From positions 1 to 10,148 of the forward strand of contig JADFXO010000122.1 in NCBI GenBank assembly GCA_015233485.1: a DNA stretch of 10,148 nt, written 5' to 3'. Of the stretch, positions 5,822 to 10,148 are shown piece after piece. The notes beneath the pieces were generated by a model that had not been told where the DNA came from, ran no database searches, and worked only from the letters and a program-made list of their open reading frames with translations. The stretch is from Nitrospirota bacterium. GTDB taxonomy: Bacteria; Nitrospirota; Thermodesulfovibrionia; Thermodesulfovibrionales; Magnetobacteriaceae. Numbering within the stretch: position 1 is the first letter of the stretch; every line of letters starts with the position of its first letter. The position numbers and the translations under genes were made by a program.

Positions 5822-6370
5822 TTACGGGTATGTTATTTTCATATCTTTCGAGTTGAACACATTTCTGGCTATTTCGGGCATTTCGTCGCTTAAGGCAGCG
5901 TAATCTGCCGCGTTACACCAGAGATGGACAGACATTTTTATTGCGGCCTCCGATATTTCAGTTACTCTTAACGAAGGTGCCGGTGATTTTAAAATGCGGC
6001 TGTCTTCACTAAACATCGAGAGAAAGATTGTTTTAATATTGTTAATATCGCCGTTATCTGCGATACCAAACGTCAGATCGAGTCTTCGCAGAGGTTCTGT
6101 AGAAAAGTTTGTAATGCTTCCGCCGGACAGCGGGCCGTTTGGAATGATGATGGTCTTATTGTCCGGCATCTTGATAACGGCATGAAATATCCCGATCTCG
6201 CTTACTTTGCCCGTAAAACCCTGCGCCGAAATTACATCGCCCACCTTAAAAGGCTTAAACAGTAAAATAAGGACGCCGCCCGCAAAATTAGCCAGATTAT
6301 TCTGTAAAGCAAGCCCGACCGCCAACCCCGCGGCTCCTAAAATAGCCGCGCTGATTAATAAAAGGATGAC
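5822..6370 (-). pseudogene. 5'-truncated mscS-family mechanosensitive channel remnant
   Basis: On the minus strand the frame encodes the end of TM3 and the complete cytoplasmic vestibule of a small-conductance mechanosensitive channel. The signature is ILGAAGLAVGLALQNNLANF followed by GVLILLFKPFKVGD. The beta-domain has IIIPNGPLSGGSITNFS, and the alpha/beta C-terminal domain ends DMKITYP. Homology begins abruptly at about 6370 (VILLLISAAILGAAG). The next upstream codon is TGA, and the first two membrane helices plus about 90 residues expected in MscS are absent; acetate kinase coding sequence lies there instead on the other strand. A TTG at 6325-6323 could start a 167-residue piece, but it would lack TM1, TM2 and half of TM3 and could not form a normal channel. 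Its stop is 2 bases from the kinase stop (convergent genes). Most likely a rearrangement remnant. Confidence 0.8.
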
Positions 6371-8303
6371 TCAAAAGGAACAGAATGAGACACTTACAGC
6401 CCAGTACAAGACATCAAGGCAGGAAAACCCCGACCCCTATGATTTAAATTTCTCATCCGCGCTTAAACAAACGAAGATTCTGGTCATAAACTGCGGCAGC
6501 TCTTCGCTGAAATACTCGCTCTTTGACACGTCTAATCCCGTCCCCCTTATGGAAGGCCTTATAGAGAAAATCGGCACAAGCGCGTCATATCACAAGATAA
6601 AATCACAAAAATCAGAGGTGAAAAAAGAGGTTGAAGTCCCTGATTTCCCAAAGGCCTTCTCTGACATGGAGGCCGCCCTGACCGACACTTCAATTGGCGC
6701 TATCGCTGCCTTTAACGAAATAGACGCCGTCGGACACAGGGTAGTGCACGGCGGGGATAAGTTTAAGAACTCGGCCGTGATAACAGACGATGTCATTGAG
6801 AAAATCAGACAGTGTATCCCTCTGGCTCCTCTTCACAATCCCTATAACCTTGCCGGAGTTGAGGCGATGCGGAACCTCCTGCCGGACAAGGGCGCGGTAG
6901 CGGTCTTTGACACGGCCTTTCATCAGAACATGCCTGAGCGCGCGTTCTTATACGCCATCGCCCGCGATATTGGAGAAAAATACCACGTTGGCGAAAACAT
7001 TCGGCGTTACGGGTTTCACGGCACGAACCACAATTATGTCTCATTGATGGCGGCGGCATATCTTAAGCGCAGTGTGCGGGAATTGAGAATCATATCGTGC
7101 CATCTTGGCAACGGGGCATCTATATGCGCCATTGACCACGGCACGAGTGTTGACACAAGCATGGGGATGACCCCTTTGGAGGGTCTGGTCATGGGTACGC
7201 GCGGCGGCGATATTGACCCGGGGGTGCTGATTTATCTGTTGAACTCCGGCCTCGGCGTCAAAGACATCGATAATTTACTGAACAAGGAAAGCGGCCTCAA
7301 AGGCCTCACAGGACTTAGTAACGATATGAGAGAAATACTTGCCGCCGCCGACGCCGGTGATGCGAGGGCCAAGACCGCAGCATCATTATTTTGCTACCGG
7401 CTAAGAAAATACATCGCCGCGTATGCGGCCGTTTTGGGCGGTATCGACGCGCTGATATTCACGGCTGGAATCGGCGAAAACTCTGCCGCGATACGAGGAC
7501 GCGTATGCCACGGCCTTGACCATATCGGCCTGGCCATCTCAAAAGAGGCAAACGAGAGGGCAAAGGTACAGAGGGGCCATATTGAGGAAATCTCCGCCGT
7601 CGGTACACAAATTAAAATCCTTGTCATAGCCGCTGACGAAGAGCGAATGATTGCCAGGGAGACCCTCCACGCCCTGGCCCTGCGGCAGACAATGCCCACC
7701 CCGAAAACAACAAGGCAGATTCCCATTCTCGTTACAGGATGCCACGTCCACTTATGCGAAGCAGACTTCGCCGTCCTCTTTGGCGAGGGAAAGACGCTTA
7801 CAAAGAAACACCAGCAAAGGCAGCCGCAGTCGTTTATCGCCGAAGAGACACTTAGTTTAGCAGGCCCTCTGGGCACAATAGAAAACGTCAGTGTGGTTGC
7901 CCCGTTCAAAAGAGTGACACAGGTGGAGATAAGCCGCACGGAGGAGTTTAAACTTGGAGTCGATGCCCCTTTAAGGCTCTCAGGCGACCTTGACGGCGCG
8001 GCCTCTATTACGATTGTTGGGCCTGCCGGCACAGTAAAACTCAACAACGGCGTCATCTGCGCCAGGAGACATTGCCACATGAGCCCCCAAGACGCCCTTT
8101 CTTACGGTATCAGAGACCATGACGTCGTAAGCGTGGCCGCCTCCGGCAGTAATAAGGATGTCATACTTCGTGATGTCTTTGTCAGGGTAGACCCTAACTA
8201 TACGCTTGAGCTGCATCTCGATACCGATGAGGCGGCCTCGGCCGGGTTAACAGAGGAGTCAACCGCCCGCATAGCCGCAATCCAGTCAAGGGCGTTCATA
8301 TAG
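6366..8303 (+). CDS. Fused acetate kinase - PduL-type phosphate acetyltransferase
   Basis: One 645-residue chain with two complete enzymes. Residues about 37-440 are acetate kinase (ASKHA fold). Seen are VINCGSSSLKYSLF with Asn42, HRVVHGG, DTAFH with Asp182, RRYGFHGTNH with His218, CHLGNGASI, MGTRGGDIDPG with Arg279, FTAGIGENS, and DEERMIARET with Glu425. All positions expected for catalysis are kept. Residues about 452-640 are a PduL phosphotransacylase with its zinc ligands: HVHL (His460, His462), AEET (Glu493/494), RRHCHM (His569, His571) and LHLDTDE (His617). The pair would convert acetyl-CoA plus phosphate to acetyl phosphate, then to acetate plus ATP, or the reverse. The PduL part has no microcompartment-targeting peptide. 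The start is the only in-frame ATG before the kinase domain; it leaves a 36-residue hydrophilic extension, and AAAGG touches the ATG directly. First gene of the cca-DUF401 operon. Confidence 0.9.
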   Translation: MTQKEQNETLTAQYKTSRQENPDPYDLNFSSALKQTKILVINCGSSSLKYSLFDTSNPVPLMEGLIEKIGTSASYHKIKSQKSEVKKEVEVPDFPKAFSDMEAALTDTSIGAIAAFNEIDAVGHRVVHGGDKFKNSAVITDDVIEKIRQCIPLAPLHNPYNLAGVEAMRNLLPDKGAVAVFDTAFHQNMPERAFLYAIARDIGEKYHVGENIRRYGFHGTNHNYVSLMAAAYLKRSVRELRIISCHLGNGASICAIDHGTSVDTSMGMTPLEGLVMGTRGGDIDPGVLIYLLNSGLGVKDIDNLLNKESGLKGLTGLSNDMREILAAADAGDARAKTAASLFCYRLRKYIAAYAAVLGGIDALIFTAGIGENSAAIRGRVCHGLDHIGLAISKEANERAKVQRGHIEEISAVGTQIKILVIAADEERMIARETLHALALRQTMPTPKTTRQIPILVTGCHVHLCEADFAVLFGEGKTLTKKHQQRQPQSFIAEETLSLAGPLGTIENVSVVAPFKRVTQVEISRTEEFKLGVDAPLRLSGDLDGAASITIVGPAGTVKLNNGVICARRHCHMSPQDALSYGIRDHDVVSVAASGSNKDVILRDVFVRVDPNYTLELHLDTDEAASAGLTEESTARIAAIQSRAFI

Positions 8304-8305
8304 AG

Positions 8306-9739
8306 GTGCCAATCAGATACTACCTATACGCCGCGGTGATTAAGGAAAAAATACCCTACATCGACATCCTGATGGAGCACGCCGGCTCATGCCGCGAGGG
8401 CTTTTTTTTGGTGGGCGGTACGGTCAGGGACTTTTTCATTTTAAACCGGCGGATACGGGACTATGATTTCGTCCTGAGCGGCAGCCCTTTTTTCAATGCG
8501 AAGCGCTTTGCTGACGCAATAAACGGGGCATATGTTGTGCTGCACGAGAGATTTCCAACCGCAAGGGTCGTAAAAGGGGACTGCATCTTTGATTTTACTT
8601 CATTGAGGGGCGGGGGCATTGAGAGCGACCTCGGCAGCCGTGATTTTACGGTCAATGCCCTTGCCATTTCGCTTTTTGATAACGGCCACGAGGTCATTGA
8701 CGTGACCGGAGGACTGGACGATATAAATAACAGGATAATCAGGATGGTTTCAAGGGACAATCTGGCCGAAGACCCTGTCAGGTTGTTAAGGGCATTTAGG
8801 CTGGCGGCAGAGCTGGGGTTTGCCATACAACGCGATACGCTTCACACCATCTCCGCCCTCAGGGGACTAATTTCAGGGGCCGCCGCCGAGCGCGTATGGG
8901 CAGAGCTTAAAATGCTCCTGCAGGTCAGCCAATCCACAGAAATTGTAAAATCAGCGTTTGAGACCGGCCTTCTTTTGGCGCTGCTGCCAGAGCTTGAGCC
9001 GCTTAGAGGCCTAAAACAAAACCGCTTTCACCACCTCGACGTCTTTGACCATACGATGGCCGCGTATGAGGCAGCCGAGGCGATTATTAATAATCCGTGT
9101 TTGCTGATTCCCGGTAATCTTAAGGCCTGGCTGGATAGGTATCCACACAAAAGCGCCCTCATAAAACTCTCCATACTGCTTCATGACGCAGGGAAATATC
9201 CAACGCGGCGGCTCTCAAAAGATGGCGATTTTTCGTTTCATCGCCACGAACACGAGGGCGCGGGGATTGCTGCCGGCATATTGAGCAGATTTAAGGCCTC
9301 TGCAAAAGAGACTGAATTCGTAACCATGCTTGTAAAAAACCACATGAGGATTTTGGCGTTTAAGCGTGCCTGGCGCGACGCTTTTGCCTTGATGAAAAAA
9401 CCGCTCATCAGGCTTTTAAACGCCGTAGGGGAGGATATCTATGCCCTTGTTATCGTGTGGGCGGCGGACTCAGGCGCGAAGCCCGAAGGACAGGAACAGA
9501 CAATAGACATATGCAGGGACATTCTGGATTTCTACGAGTGTCAATATATGCCGCGAAAGACTGCCCCAAGGTTTATCACAGGCAGGGATTTAATAGAGAC
9601 TTTTGGCCTTATTCCGTCGCCATTGTTTAGCGAAATCCTTGGCGCTATCAAATTAAAAACCCTTGAGGGGTTGATAGACTCAAAGGACAAGGCCGCCTCA
9701 TTGGTTGAGGAATTCCTGCACGCAAGGGGGACGCGCTGA
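8306..9739 (+). CDS. cca: HD-domain CCA tRNA nucleotidyltransferase / poly(A) polymerase family
   Basis: A class II nucleotidyltransferase that adds nucleotides to RNA 3' ends, most likely the CCA end of tRNA. The catalytic head shows FLVGGTVRD (34-42), RDYDFVL with metal-binding Asp52 and Asp54, the third carboxylate probably Asp96 in IFDF, RDFTVNALA (112-120) and the nucleotide-recognition block EDPVRLLRAFRLA (155-167). A helical RNA-binding region follows. A C-terminal HD phosphohydrolase domain has LLHDAGK (His293, Asp294), FHRHEHEGA and VKNHMR; in E. coli Cca the HD domain has phosphatase/phosphodiesterase activity. At 477 residues the length fits an HD-fused enzyme. The start is uncertain: GTG 8306, or ATG 8372 (Met23) just before the GG motif. 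It lies 2 bases after ackA-pduL and overlaps the next gene by 1 base. Poly(A) polymerase or a CC- or A-only adding enzyme remain possible, since these are hard to separate by sequence. Confidence 0.85.
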   Translation: MPIRYYLYAAVIKEKIPYIDILMEHAGSCREGFFLVGGTVRDFFILNRRIRDYDFVLSGSPFFNAKRFADAINGAYVVLHERFPTARVVKGDCIFDFTSLRGGGIESDLGSRDFTVNALAISLFDNGHEVIDVTGGLDDINNRIIRMVSRDNLAEDPVRLLRAFRLAAELGFAIQRDTLHTISALRGLISGAAAERVWAELKMLLQVSQSTEIVKSAFETGLLLALLPELEPLRGLKQNRFHHLDVFDHTMAAYEAAEAIINNPCLLIPGNLKAWLDRYPHKSALIKLSILLHDAGKYPTRRLSKDGDFSFHRHEHEGAGIAAGILSRFKASAKETEFVTMLVKNHMRILAFKRAWRDAFALMKKPLIRLLNAVGEDIYALVIVWAADSGAKPEGQEQTIDICRDILDFYECQYMPRKTAPRFITGRDLIETFGLIPSPLFSEILGAIKLKTLEGLIDSKDKAASLVEEFLHARGTR

Positions 9740-10148
9740 TGTTCGATATAATCGGGATAACCGCCGTGTTTGTGGTGATGATAATCCTTATTCGCATGAA
9801 ATTGCACGTCGGCTACGTGCTTATTGCCGCATCCGCAATCATTTTTGCCATATACCTGATGAGACCGGACGCAATAGCCGCTACAGTTTACTCGGCCATA
9901 GTGTCGAAGAAAACACTTGAGCTTACACTTGCCCTGGCGTTTATCAGGATGCTTGAGATGATTTTAAGAGAGAACAACATACTCAAAGTGATGACTGGCG
10001 CGGTAAAGGGTGTGTTAAGGAACAAGAAATGCGTACTCATCTCGATGCCCCTGTTAATCGGGATGCTGCCGTCAATAGGGGGGGCGTATTTTTCATGTCC
10101 TATGGTGGATGAGTCCGCCATGGGGCTTGGTTTGACTCAGGAGGACAA
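9739..10148 (+). CDS. DUF401-family integral membrane protein, N-terminal part
   Basis: The gene runs off the window after 136 residues. Three hydrophobic segments are visible: about 3-19, 24-41, and 60-76 or so. A fourth region (98-112) leads into the conserved-looking GMLPSIGGAYFSCPMVDE (108-125). That re-entrant-loop-like stretch, PSxGGAxFSxPxVDE, recalls the substrate loop of GntP/ion-transporter-type permeases and is typical of DUF401 proteins, conserved membrane proteins of unknown transport function. The ATG at 9739 overlaps the TGA of the nucleotidyltransferase gene by one base (TGATG), indicating translational coupling within one operon. The AAGGGGGACG sequence just upstream (9724-9733) can serve as ribosome binding site. 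A run of seven G lies at 10078-10084. The family assignment is from motif memory; the substrate is unknown. Confidence 0.75.
   Translation, partial: MFDIIGITAVFVVMIILIRMKLHVGYVLIAASAIIFAIYLMRPDAIAATVYSAIVSKKTLELTLALAFIRMLEMILRENNILKVMTGAVKGVLRNKKCVLISMPLLIGMLPSIGGAYFSCPMVDESAMGLGLTQED

Noticed and set aside
6207..6365. Upstream extension of the ackA-pduL frame to a TTG at 6207
   Set aside because: This part is the exact antisense of the mscS remnant, so its openness is explained by that gene; the ATG at 6366 is the sounder start.
7394..8080. Long minus-strand frame of 228 codons opposite the PduL region
   Set aside because: A shadow of the plus-strand gene, which has clear catalytic motifs throughout; the antisense protein shows no family features.
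1..10148. CRISPR array, tRNA or rRNA genes, insertion sequence or phage genes
   Set aside because: No regularly spaced repeats with spacers, no cloverleaf or rRNA-like stretch, and no transposase or integrase motif were seen on either strand.

Overview
The window looks like chromosomal DNA from a Gram-negative bacterium of roughly balanced base composition. An outer-membrane beta-barrel fragment and a secreted lectin support the Gram-negative call. The mix of a RlmB-type methyltransferase, an HD-domain tRNA nucleotidyltransferase, a DUF401-type membrane protein, a PduL-type phosphotransacylase and a dispersed ATTCCTGC-GAAA-GCAGGAAT hairpin would fit Nitrospirota or a deep deltaproteobacterial-like lineage. 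That placement is inference only; no marker here fixes the phylum.

Layout. Positions 1-344 hold the 3' end of an outer-membrane channel-like protein, followed by a 62-residue Cys-containing small protein (398-586). Positions 587-994 are non-coding or degraded, with two inverted repeats and a purine-rich GGGA tract. A large minus-strand gene (995-2386) encodes a secreted L-type-lectin-like protein with two C-terminal repeats. Positions 2387-2870 carry no convincing gene but end in a promoter and a strong ribosome binding site. These drive a conserved-looking 110-residue protein with a CEHGCPADA motif (2871-3203), and 2 bases later the 23S rRNA 2'-O-methyltransferase gene rlmB (3206-3961).

A near-consensus extended -10 promoter (TATAAT, 4013-4018) and a cluster of GCAAGGATGGTG repeats precede a two-component operon. 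It consists of a REC plus Fis-type HTH response regulator (4106-4747) and a membrane-anchored histidine kinase with an HDIKN phospho-acceptor motif (4737-5819), overlapping by 11 bases.

A 5'-truncated mscS remnant (5822-6370, minus) converges on the kinase gene. It is cut off inside TM3, exactly where the next operon begins. That operon is on the plus strand: a fused acetate kinase-PduL phosphotransacylase (6366-8303), an HD-domain CCA/poly(A) nucleotidyltransferase (8306-9739) and a DUF401 membrane protein running off the end (9739-10148). Spacing is 2 bases and then a 1-base overlap, so the three are probably cotranscribed.

The most notable items are the single-chain AckA-PduL fusion, which would convert acetyl-CoA to acetate plus ATP in one polypeptide, the mscS/ackA junction, the repeat-rich leader of the two-component operon, and the lectin. 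I did not find an evident undescribed defence or mobile system.
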